Of a stretch of 64,000 bases of DNA, positions 55,543-64,000 are shown one piece after another. The translations under genes and the position numbers were made by a program. The notes under the pieces were generated by a model. The model was given only the letters and a program-made list of their open reading frames with translations. It made no database searches and had not been told where the DNA came from. Origin of the DNA: Lasiodiplodia sp. COLG20 (Eukaryota; Ascomycota; Dothideomycetes; Botryosphaeriales; Botryosphaeriaceae); contig VNWV01000026.1 of the NCBI GenBank assembly GCA_009801085.1, forward strand, positions 119,010 to 183,009, given 5' to 3'. How positions within the stretch are numbered: the stretch's first letter is position 1; each line of letters opens with the position of its first letter.

Positions 55543-58500
55543 TTAGGGACCCAAGTGGATGAAGGGCGCCCAGAGATGCGGACTTCGAGAGTTTCTTCTC
55601 CGGACTTCAAGTACAGCAATATGTACAGCCTCTGCTACAAATCCGCTCTGAACATGTGTACCGTCATAACGACACAGGGACTCGTAGAAACTTCGAGCAA
55701 CCTCAACGCAAGCTTCGTCATCTGCTGGCTTTAGAGACCCAATTACGTGAGAAAAACCCGCGACTTGAAATGCACTAGCAAGATGAATACTTTCGTCGGA
55801 GAGCCTCTCAGCCGTGGTCTCTGCACTTGAGCAAGCAGACAGATATGCGATCCACGCATGTGACTGTGAGACCACATTCCAGATGCTTGATACGGTCAGT
55901 TGGTCGAGTTTTGGCCCTGATGCACTCGGCTTCTGCAGAACCAAATGGCTGCCAGAGGGGTCTGCAGCATCAGCGTGACCGTGGCAAGCAAAGTGCACAA
56001 TGCCGGCAGTCCCGAGTCCTCCCAGCACTTGCTCTGCTGTGGGGCATTCGAGAGAATTCACCTCGAAGACTCCTTCAGCCACATTTTGAATAGTCTCTGT
56101 TTCCCGGACCACTCCGGGAAGTGGATCGTAGGGTGCCGGTGTTGTTGGCATAGACACCATCAGCAATGACTCCTTGCCGTGTTCAAACTTCACCATTTGA
56201 TGCTCTCTTTCCCGGGCGTGATTTAAGGCTTTGATCGTGGGAGTATAGGAAGAAATGACGTGGTCCATGCAGTTCGTAGGGGAATTATTGTTGGAAAGTC
56301 CTGCAGCGTGGAACGGGAAGCCCGCAGCAACTCCAGTTCCGATCCACCAGACTCTGGGTATCTGAGCATTGCGCTTGTTCGAAGAGAGATATCCTAGATG
56401 GTCCAGGATAGGCTCGACACAGGTTTCCCACAGCCAAGGAAATATCTCTACATCTGCCTTTCGCTTCACACGAACATTTCGGCCCTGATCTGTCTCACTC
56501 AAGCTTCTGTACCGCCCAAGCTTTTCATGAAAGGAAGAAGGGGCCCGAGAAGCCATCTTCGGCAGCGGTAATTGGCTTATTCCGGAGGGTGAAATGATTA
56601 TGGCATCAGAGCCGATGTCCGTAACATTAACCACGACGACTGGCCCTTCCTGACCACAGTTGACCAGGTCTGCTAGTGCAAGGGGCTTGAGGAAATTTTC
56701 GAAGTCTTTCTCCTTCCGTATTCGAGCCTCGCAATCCCTCAAGCGTTGGGCCGCTTCTTTCCGTTCCTTCCACATCCGCTCTCGAATGGCGTCGTTCTGC
56801 TCCTCGATATTCCGGAAAGCGTGAAAACGAGCCGTTTCGTACTCGCCCGCCAGGGCAGGATGGTGGCGGCGCAATTCCGACAGGTCGCTCCGGCTGTCGA
56901 CGAGATTTCCGAGCAATATGCCACGGCCGTACTCTACCTGCTGCAGGGCACTGCCGACATCCCCAAGCTGAAGAGCGATGGCACAAGCGTCGGCTGCAAG
57001 ACCTGAAGTCTGCTCCAGGGCATACTGTTGGTCTGTCAAGCTCAAGTGACGGCTGCATATGTGCGGGAGAAGCTCGACAGCAGCGGTTGCGCATCGACTT
57101 GCTTCCGCCCAGTTACGCTGCTTGTGGAGAATACGAATGGCTTCGCGGAAACTGTACACGCGGCGCAGGGGGATCGAGGTTGTGATTTTACTAGCCTCCA
57201 GAAAGCACTGTAAAGCCGATTCCTGATCACCGTCATCTCCCGTCTCTCGATGCCGATGCAAGAGGCGGTTTCCGAGATTGTTCAGCATCCTTGTTCGATC
57301 TGGGTGCTCCGGAGGAAGGCTATCGACCGCTTCTTTAGCATTATTAATGGCCTTGTCTATATGGGCTGTGAAGCTGCTTTCGTCGTAGAGCTGCTCCAAA
57401 TGGTTGCCGAGATTGTTGAGAAGGCTTGCGCGAATCGGGTGGTCTTGTGGCAAGAGTTGAAGCGCCTCTTCTCCCATCGATACCGCTCTCTCAAGATCTG
57501 ATCGATTCTTAGCCAGGTGATGCCTTGCTGCGAGCTTGTTTGCGAGGTTTGTGAGATAGGACGCTTTTGAAGGTCCGTGGATGGTGGTGTCAACTGCCAT
57601 CTGTATACGGGAAACGGCTTCATCGAGATCCTCGCGATCCCCAATACGCCAGAAACGCTCCCCCAGTCGGTTTCCAAGGTTGTTCAGCATCCCTGGCCGG
57701 TCAAAGTAATGTTCAGGGACAACATCAATGGCCTCTCTTATCTTGGAGATGGACCTAACCAGATCTTCCATGTCTCCTGTCCATTGGTACCGACTTGAAA
57801 GCATGGCTGCAACGTTACTAAGTAGAGCAGCATGAACTGTGTATTCATGACAGGCATGTGAAGAGTCCAGTGCTTCCTCCGATCTTGTAATAGCTGACTC
57901 GAGATCATCAATGTTGCCAGTGCGTTGAAAACGCAGGAAAAGGCTCCCCGCAAGGCTATTCAGGAACGCAGCACGGTCGGGCTGTCCATGGATTGCGGCC
58001 TCGACTGCCTTGTTCCCGTAAAAGATGGCATCGTCTAAGTCGCAGAGTTCCCCCGTTCGCTCGTATCGATCAGTAAGCATTGTGGCCAGATTGGCGCAGC
58101 GTCCAAGAAGATTGGAGCATTCGCCGGACTGGAATGCTTGCCTCGCATTGGAAACTGCTTCATCCAGGTCCTCTATTCTCCCTGTGTGCTGAAAGCTCTC
58201 AGAAAGAGCTACTTGAAGGTTGCTCAGCAAGTTCGGCTGATTGTCGGCATCTTGGGCTGACATTGCAGTGGCTTCGGACAGCATTGCAATGGCCGATTCG
58301 AGGTCATCTTTGCTACTTGTCAGCCTGTATCGCCGTACAAGTTTCGTTGCGAGATTATTGAGAATCTGATGGCGATCGTCGTTGTCTGGCGGGGTTGCTT
58401 GTAAGGCTCGCTGTGTGAAGAATATGGCCTCGTGTAGATCTTCCACGCTTCCCGTGCGTTCGTGCCGTTCACCAAGAAGGGACCCGACATTACAAAGAAA

Positions 58501-59025
58501 CCTGGCATTGTTCGGGGCCTCCGAGATTGCATCCCTTAAGGTCGTTATCGCTGCATCCAGGTCCCCTGAGTCTGAGGTTTGCTGGTACTTGTCACGCAGT
58601 GACATCCCAAGATCATTGAGGATTTCTCCTCGTAGACTGTCGTGGCTCCTTGTAGCTTCCAAAGCCGACGTTAGAAGCACTATACTCTGGTTTGGATTGT
58701 CCAGGAAAGAGCATCTCTCCAGTAGCACCGCTCTGAAAGTATCCAAACAGGCGACTCTGTACGGATGGTCTTCCGGAGCAGTACGGACCGCCTCTCCCGC
58801 GGTTGAGACTGCTGCGTCAAGATCCGCGAGATCGCCGTTCATCGCGTAGCGTTGTACGAAAAAGCCGCTTAGATGTTTCAGAATCACCGCTCGATCACCG
58901 TCCTCCAGGGGTTCGTTGGCGAGAATTTGTCTGGCTATGAAGATTTCTCGCTCAATATCTTCAGGGCTTTGCGGACCGTCGGGTCCGCATTGTGTACTTT
59001 CCGCGATTGGGTCACCGGTTGACAT
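55543..59025 (-). CDS. TPR-CHAT protein (caspase/separase-fold protease candidate)
   Basis: Single exon of 1160 residues from the ATG at 59025 (MSTGDPIAES); the frame runs further upstream only with a TTG start. The N-terminal two thirds hold about 13 TPR-like repeats of about 45 residues with the theme RYxRTGDxxDLDxAI...A...PxxxxxRxxxLNNLG. The C-terminal third is a CHAT domain. Its putative catalytic dyad is His1015 in FACHGH and Cys1065 in LSACSSA, with the later VIGSLKPADDEAC stretch typical of the family. CHAT proteases belong to the caspase-hemoglobinase fold clan together with separase; bacterial TPR-CHAT proteins act in immune proteolysis. It lies head to head with the caspase-like gene. 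Confidence 0.94.
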   Translation of the reverse strand: MSTGDPIAESTQCGPDGPQSPEDIEREIFIARQILANEPLEDGDRAVILKHLSGFFVQRYAMNGDLADLDAAVSTAGEAVRTAPEDHPYRVACLDTFRAVLLERCSFLDNPNQSIVLLTSALEATRSHDSLRGEILNDLGMSLRDKYQQTSDSGDLDAAITTLRDAISEAPNNARFLCNVGSLLGERHERTGSVEDLHEAIFFTQRALQATPPDNDDRHQILNNLATKLVRRYRLTSSKDDLESAIAMLSEATAMSAQDADNQPNLLSNLQVALSESFQHTGRIEDLDEAVSNARQAFQSGECSNLLGRCANLATMLTDRYERTGELCDLDDAIFYGNKAVEAAIHGQPDRAAFLNSLAGSLFLRFQRTGNIDDLESAITRSEEALDSSHACHEYTVHAALLSNVAAMLSSRYQWTGDMEDLVRSISKIREAIDVVPEHYFDRPGMLNNLGNRLGERFWRIGDREDLDEAVSRIQMAVDTTIHGPSKASYLTNLANKLAARHHLAKNRSDLERAVSMGEEALQLLPQDHPIRASLLNNLGNHLEQLYDESSFTAHIDKAINNAKEAVDSLPPEHPDRTRMLNNLGNRLLHRHRETGDDGDQESALQCFLEASKITTSIPLRRVYSFREAIRILHKQRNWAEASRCATAAVELLPHICSRHLSLTDQQYALEQTSGLAADACAIALQLGDVGSALQQVEYGRGILLGNLVDSRSDLSELRRHHPALAGEYETARFHAFRNIEEQNDAIRERMWKERKEAAQRLRDCEARIRKEKDFENFLKPLALADLVNCGQEGPVVVVNVTDIGSDAIIISPSGISQLPLPKMASRAPSSFHEKLGRYRSLSETDQGRNVRVKRKADVEIFPWLWETCVEPILDHLGYLSSNKRNAQIPRVWWIGTGVAAGFPFHAAGLSNNNSPTNCMDHVISSYTPTIKALNHAREREHQMVKFEHGKESLLMVSMPTTPAPYDPLPGVVRETETIQNVAEGVFEVNSLECPTAEQVLGGLGTAGIVHFACHGHADAADPSGSHLVLQKPSASGPKLDQLTVSSIWNVVSQSHAWIAYLSACSSAETTAERLSDESIHLASAFQVAGFSHVIGSLKPADDEACVEVARSFYESLCRYDGTHVQSGFVAEAVHIAVLEVRRRNSRSPHLWAPFIHLGP

Positions 59026-59853
59026 GGTCCAGGTATGCGGTTCTCGCGCATCTACTTCTCGAATATTTTGCTTATGCTTCAATCAACGACCTTAAGGGAT
59101 CTCGCACTGGGAAAAAGCACGAAGTCTCCCGAAACTAGAAGATGCAAGGTCAGAAGCCCCGCAATGAACTAGAAGAAGGGGAGAACGATGTAGGTAGAGG
59201 TATGGTCAAGATAATAGGCCCAGCCTTCATGGAAACTTATCCTCAGAGCACGGAAAATTTGACCGAACAACACCCAAAGACAAGATGCGAATTCAGAGAG
59301 AAAACAAGAATCATGGGGTTGCAGAAAAGCGGTAATACCCCCACTCACCCCAAGAGATGTGAAGGTTCGGAAACACGTACCGTGATACCGAAATCACATG
59401 CAAGACCCACACTGGATGACAACAAAGCTACCCCGGCACGGTCGGAAGTCTTTGGTTGCTTGGTCAGCCTGGTGGGTCTGATCCTATCAGGGTGCGGCGT
59501 TGGATTCTCCGCTGCCACGCGACGTGTCGCTGAGACCAACGGAGCATAGTGTGGAGACAGCCATATGATTGCTGGCAGAGTGGAGCATCTCCGACAAACC
59601 GGATTGCCGTGCGGAGGCGGTCCTCGATAAGCCTGAAACCTGCTGCGGAGGTAGATCGTTGTCCCACGTCGAAAATGGCCTTGTTTGCCAACGCCGTGCG
59701 ATAGCTTCGCTCTTCGTCCAAGAGATATCAACTCACTCCAGATATTCAAGTAAGACTTGGGTCTGCTGTATTGATCACTTTAGCTTTTCCTACTGCCCAA
59801 ACACAGATCTAGATGCAGAGTGAGAGCGTATTCATCGATTTAGCACGCTGAAA
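59026..59853. promoter_or_regulatory. Shared upstream region of TPR-CHAT and caspase-like genes
   Basis: 828 bp between divergent ATGs. Small frames on both strands lack motifs. It presumably carries both promoters; no specific element was identified. Confidence 0.4.
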
Positions 59854-61827
59854 ATGGAAAATGATCGGCCGCACTCCGACAAAGTGGACACCTCATCGGT
59901 CAACCAGAGAAGAGCGCTTGTCATCGGCATAGACAAGTACGAAAACAGCAAGAATCTCCACGGTTGCGTATCAGACGCAATCAATGTGCAGCGTATCCTC
60001 CAGACGACTTTGGATGTTCCCACCGCAAACATCTGTACCCTATTGAGCCCCATATCTACTGAGACTTCATTGCCTCCTCACACACTCCCGACAAGAACGA
60101 CAGTTTTGCAGTCGATCCAGGATATCACTGAAAAGAGTCGAGCAAACGATTTCGTGTACATCCACTTTTCCGGGCATGGGATCCAGGCCCCAACCGTGTA
60201 CCGAAAGACCACCGACAAGGACGAATCTCTCCTCTTCCCGGACGGCACGATCATCCGGGACATCGAGCTCGGCGTCCTACTTGATAGACTGGCAGACAAG
60301 GGTGTGGCGGTGCTGGTTGTCCTGGATTGTTGTCATTCGGGCGGCGCCACAAGGGGTACGAAGCCCGACGGTTGGAGCGCCAGACAGGTACCCTACGAAT
60401 TCCAACCTGGGTACTTGGAGTCCGTTGAATGGATTGGAAAGGAGCTTTTCACTTCCACCGAGAGCACCCTGCCACCGCTGAAGAGCGAACACTGGTTTTG
60501 GAAGGGCAGGAAGTACAATCTTCTGGCTGCCTGTCAGCCGCATGAGTTGGCTCAGGAATTTCCAGTTGAGGAGGGGATCTCTGGTTTGCTCACTCACTCT
60601 CTTCTACGCTTCCTGAAGGGACTGGAGCCCACTGCTCTGGCAACTACGACTTATCGGCGGCTCTTGGCGGCCGTAAGACACACTTGCCAGTCGGAGACGA
60701 ATGACCAGTTCCCCATCCTCTTTGGAGATGACAGCAAGCCAATATTTGGTCTTACGTCTACCTCGATCAGTGAGAGCAATGAGGCGGTAGCGCATGTGCA
60801 GCGGACAGATCGTGCAAGGGGAGTGATAACGCTTGATCGCGGCGAGCTCGATGGCATTTTTATTGGAGATCATTATCAAATTCTGGAGAGGAGCGGAAAG
60901 GACACAGGGATTTTAGTGGAAATCACCAAGGTTGAGCCGCTGCGCGCTCATGCAGGCAAGACTGTTTCTGGCTCTATTCGTGCAGCACGCAACGGTTGGA
61001 TTGCTCGGTTTGCAGGACGGACCCAAGTCACTCGAGTTGTGGTGCACAAACCCGAGAACGAGCTGCAATACGGCGTCCTGGATGCTTTGGAATGGCTTCA
61101 GGATGAGTGGAAGCAGTGCTTCGACAACTCGCAGCCTTGGGAATTCCACTTCAGCGACACTCCAACCAACGCAAACTTCAACATCCGTCTCAACTCAATC
61201 TCCGTTTTCGAGATCTACAACGCGAACAACTTCATCATTCCCAACATTCCGCCAGTCTCCGTGGACTCCAGACACATGACGAAGATGCTGTGCCAGATCC
61301 TCATCCATCTGCAAAGATATCTCTCGTTCGACAAACTGCCTCGCCCGGCGCTCCAGCTCACGCCCACGCATCGGTTCACTATTGAACGCCAGCACGAGTC
61401 CAATGAAACGACGTACACGCTACGATACATAAACCGAGCTCCGTACAAAGTCTACATTACCATCTTCGAGCTCACCCCGGACTGGGGCATTGAGCAAATC
61501 GTACCCGGCCCGGGCGAGGCAGGCTACTGTGTCGAGGCCAACAGCGAGATTGAGCCGATCAGTATGATGGTATACATACCGGAGGCGCTTGAGGCGCGTG
61601 GCGTACGCCGGATAAGGGAGAAGTTCAAAATGCTGATTACCATACGCCCACACGACTTCTCGCACTACAAACTTGAGTCGCTCGATCGGCACTTGGAGAG
61701 GGGAGCTAACTACAGGAACACATGTATTCGCCGTGCGGAATGCGATGTTTGGGAGGAAGAGCTTGTTGAGCAGTTCGGCAGAGAAGAATTGGGCCCACAG
61801 TACTCCTACAGAGATGCGAACCTTTGA
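59854..61827 (+). CDS. Caspase-like (peptidase C14) protein
   Basis: Single exon of 657 residues. The N-terminal caspase p20-like domain starts RRALVIGIDKYENSKNLHGCVSDA with the word broken as RRALVIGIDKYEN, then LHGCVSDA. The His is in YIHFSGHGIQ (His108) and the Cys in VVLDCCHSGG (Cys160), with the acidic and Ser/Gly surroundings of active metacaspases. ARG-type PYEFQPGYLE and LLAACQPHELAQE follow, typical of fungal stand-alone caspase-like proteins. The C-terminal half (residues about 290-657) has a GVITLDRGELDGIFIGDHYQI-like beta segment and a beta-rich tail seen in fungal homologues. Probable cell-death protease; neither an N-terminal prodomain nor a TPR is present. Confidence 0.93.
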   Translation: MENDRPHSDKVDTSSVNQRRALVIGIDKYENSKNLHGCVSDAINVQRILQTTLDVPTANICTLLSPISTETSLPPHTLPTRTTVLQSIQDITEKSRANDFVYIHFSGHGIQAPTVYRKTTDKDESLLFPDGTIIRDIELGVLLDRLADKGVAVLVVLDCCHSGGATRGTKPDGWSARQVPYEFQPGYLESVEWIGKELFTSTESTLPPLKSEHWFWKGRKYNLLAACQPHELAQEFPVEEGISGLLTHSLLRFLKGLEPTALATTTYRRLLAAVRHTCQSETNDQFPILFGDDSKPIFGLTSTSISESNEAVAHVQRTDRARGVITLDRGELDGIFIGDHYQILERSGKDTGILVEITKVEPLRAHAGKTVSGSIRAARNGWIARFAGRTQVTRVVVHKPENELQYGVLDALEWLQDEWKQCFDNSQPWEFHFSDTPTNANFNIRLNSISVFEIYNANNFIIPNIPPVSVDSRHMTKMLCQILIHLQRYLSFDKLPRPALQLTPTHRFTIERQHESNETTYTLRYINRAPYKVYITIFELTPDWGIEQIVPGPGEAGYCVEANSEIEPISMMVYIPEALEARGVRRIREKFKMLITIRPHDFSHYKLESLDRHLERGANYRNTCIRRAECDVWEEELVEQFGREELGPQYSYRDANL

Positions 61828-62005
61828 TTTTGTTTAGCTTTAGTATTTGTTTTAGTTGGTGGATGCGTTGTTTCTGAGTGTTTTTCCAGGCTACGCAGTA
61901 CAAATATAGACAATTTGTTTCACAGTTTTCAACATTCCAATTAATGTAAGACACCTAAAAGAGTTGAAATGAACGAAGATTTACTACCTCACACAGAGCC
62001 TCCTA
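61828..62005. other. Convergent 3' regions
   Basis: 178 bp of AT-rich DNA between convergent stops of the caspase-like gene and HET gene 3. Confidence 0.4.
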
Positions 62006-63832
62006 TCAGCCTAGAATATGAAAGATCTGGTCCTCAAGTAAGCCTTCTCTCCATATCTTGATGCCTTCGCCGTACATGATGCCGTGTAGGTAACACTCGC
62101 CCACGAGTCTCCAGGTCCCCGATGCACCATCCGATCTCAAAATGAATGGAACAGTCGACCCAAACAGAATACATATTACATCGTTCTCCTTTGCTGCGTC
62201 CGGTACAAGCCCATAAGATCCCCTGTGAGATCCGGCGAGACGCCGGCGTATTACCGCTTGCCGAACCTGTTCTACGAAGTATAGGACAGCTTTATCCTTA
62301 ACTAAGAGGTCATCGGTAGAGCTTCCCATCACTGCTTCCAACGAAGGCTCGAATCCTATCACTTGAAAGTTTTTCAAAACTTGATGAAAGGATTCTTCGA
62401 TATCGCCATTCGGCACAAGTGAACTCAACTTTCCTGAACAATGCCACCAAAAATTGTTTGCCGTCAACGTTTGAAGGTAAGATTCCAAAATTGACTTGGA
62501 CGTAGGATAGGGACTTTTCCCCAACGCTTGTAGCTCGCCCCATATTTCTGTGATAGGGTTGTTCGAACCATGAGCTCTCGTGATACAATGTGGCTTTATA
62601 GGTTTCGAAACATATGTGATTGTGTCGAAGAGGACCCCTCTTACTTTCAACACCTTCAAGTCATCCTGAACTTCGAAGCATGCTGAGGTAGCCATGGAGC
62701 AGTCGAAACGTGGATCAAAGCCAAATATATCCGAGTGTAGTCTATGCCATTGTGGAATCCAAGACAAATCGCTGACTGAACATGTCTTGGGGTGGAAAAC
62801 GGAAGACAGCACTCGCAAAGGACGCGGACCCTTCATCAACGAGCATGTGACCTCGTAATATACTTGCTTGAGGGACTTTAGGTAATCAGGCCGAACCAGC
62901 ATATCTAAGCCGCTGGAGTTCAATGCCGAGGGATGGCCCAATAGCGCGAAAACTTTGTCCCGAAGATCTAAAGCTTTGTGACTACGGGTATGGTGCAACA
63001 CTTCCCAAAAGTCTTGTGGCTTTTCAGGGCTCCAAAAATCCTTCATTAAAGGATAGATCTTCCTCCTTTGCAGATTGTAGTCATTCTTTGCCCGAAGCTT
63101 CTGAGTAGTGAGGAAGGAAACTGCAAATATGACTTTTTGAAACGAGATGCTCCAATCATTACAGAATAAAGATGCACGCCGGGAAAGTCCGACCTCCTGC
63201 AGAACTCAAACTCGAGAGAACCATGGGTTCTTCACGAAGAGTCTCAATTCGAGGAACCCAGCGCCAAGCACATCTCTGGGGAGATCCGCCTGGACCTTGA
63301 CGAAAAAGTTCCGTGATGGTGTTGGGTAGCCAGGGATGCGATCGACGGGCTCGAAAGCAGCATGGATGCTTTCTAATGATTCTCGGAGCTGGCTTGTTGC
63401 GGGATCTCTGATACAAATCAACACCTGATCTGCATTCGAGAAAGCCTTTCCCATGAGTTTGACTTGGCGGGCACGTTCCGACAGGTCGTCTTGGTTGATG
63501 CACACTGCGTCGATCCAGACGCAACGGACTTTGTTTCGTCTCCTTATTTGCTGAAGAGCAGACTCCGTGCTCCGCGTAGTGTGTAGCACGAAGCCATCCA
63601 GCTCAATGCTTCGTCTTTCCAAGTCTCCCCAGTGATATGAAATTGCTTCGTATTGAGGGTTCAGGTCAAGATTGGTATCCACGAGGCGCCCACGTAAAAT
63701 TTCAAAATCCTCACCGGGATAGAGTTCGAGTAGCCGGAATGAGTTGATTGGGAGGGACGAGTAAAGGTAGTAATCCTGAAAGGGGGGTTGTTGCAGCCAC
63801 GCGTTGCCAGGCCCATTCGTTGTCGAAGCCAT
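62006..63832 (-). pseudogene. HET-domain gene 3 with one in-frame stop codon
   Basis: A single reading frame runs from ATG 63832 to the stop at 62006 (609 codons), broken only by TGA at codon 209 (63208-63206). Before the stop: YEAISYHWGD (about 61-70) and CVWIDAVCINQDDLSERARQV (motif II, about 104-124), then NPWFSRV. After it: VLQEVGLSRR, then LDLRDKVFALLG and a normal HET C-terminal half. The stop sits exactly where HET proteins have Trp in RVWVLQEV, as in HET gene 2, so TGG to TGA explains it. No intron can remove it: the nearest CTGCAG acceptor is only 15 bases away. Translation as it stands would give 208 residues, lacking motif III. It could be a null allele. Confidence 0.9.
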
Positions 63833-64000
63833 CGTTGCGATCTTGAATTCGACAAGTCGATTGAATGCCCATCCACTAATTCAAGTGATGAGCGGGTTGT
63901 GGAGAGCAACTTTGCCGTGTGGGAATGGCGATGATGCGGATCTGAGCACGCGCGTTCTTTATAATCGTGCCAAGACTAACATGGGTAAAGGTGTGTGTGG
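63833..64000. other. Right edge, upstream of HET gene 3
   Basis: 168 bp to the window end, containing ttataatc near 63959-63966 in a TATA-like position (about 130 bp upstream of the HET 3 ATG). Nothing else is seen. Confidence 0.3.

Noticed and set aside
63190..63225. Intron removing the HET gene 3 stop codon
   Set aside because: A GT-AG pair spanning the TGA would be about 15 nt, far below the fungal minimum, and would delete part of the conserved motif.
1..64000. tRNA, rRNA, CRISPR arrays, intact transposases
   Set aside because: No T-loop-type GGTTCGAAT sequence in a cloverleaf context, no spaced repeat array and no DDE or reverse-transcriptase motif was seen by eye; CRISPR is not expected in a fungus.

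Overview
The window is nuclear DNA of a filamentous ascomycete (Pezizomycotina). The evidence is many short introns of about 45-65 nt with GTRNGT donors and CAG/TAG acceptors, three HET-domain genes, a NACHT-ankyrin NLR, a GH71 alpha-1,3-glucanase and DUF3176 membrane proteins. The class within Pezizomycotina cannot be fixed from the sequence. I rebuilt 25 genes by joining exons in frame; apart from the partial gene at the left edge, the frame closes across every exon except at two lesions described below. Splice sites are predictions without transcript support. No tRNA, rRNA, CRISPR array or intact transposase was seen.

Layout. 0-24 kb is mixed accessory sequence: a truncated gene at the left edge, a secreted alpha-1,3-glucanase, a DUF1772 membrane protein, a DUF3176 protein, a head-to-head pair made of a STAND-like protein without a P-loop and a ubiquitin-like/DUF7025/AAA+ ATPase, a BAHD-type acyltransferase, a GST, an uncharacterised protein with an internal duplication, and a second DUF3176 protein. 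A foldback repeat occurs at 19.1, 20.2 and 24.8 kb. 25-32 kb holds an NLR (alpha/beta-hydrolase-NACHT-ankyrin) and a convergent multi-pass membrane protein with an apparent frameshift. 33-39.6 kb holds three secreted proteins: a small six-cysteine protein, an uncharacterised one and a large Thr/Ala/Gly-rich GPI-anchor candidate.

39.9-49.7 kb is a housekeeping block: GPI16/PIG-T, LUC7, an Age2-type ArfGAP, a Bet1/Sft1-type SNARE and an SSU1-type sulfite efflux pump. It ends abruptly at a dense putative cell-death/allorecognition island (50.3-63.8 kb): HET, HET (head to head), TPR-CHAT protease, caspase-like protease (head to head with the CHAT gene), and a third HET gene interrupted by a single TGA at the Trp of its RVWVLQEV-type motif.

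How the genes may work together: the HET, CHAT, caspase and NLR genes all belong to families linked to regulated cell death or non-self recognition. The most notable observation is that two clan-CD-type proteases, a TPR-CHAT protein and a caspase-like protein, are divergently arranged and flanked by HET genes. A functional link among them is inference from gene order only.
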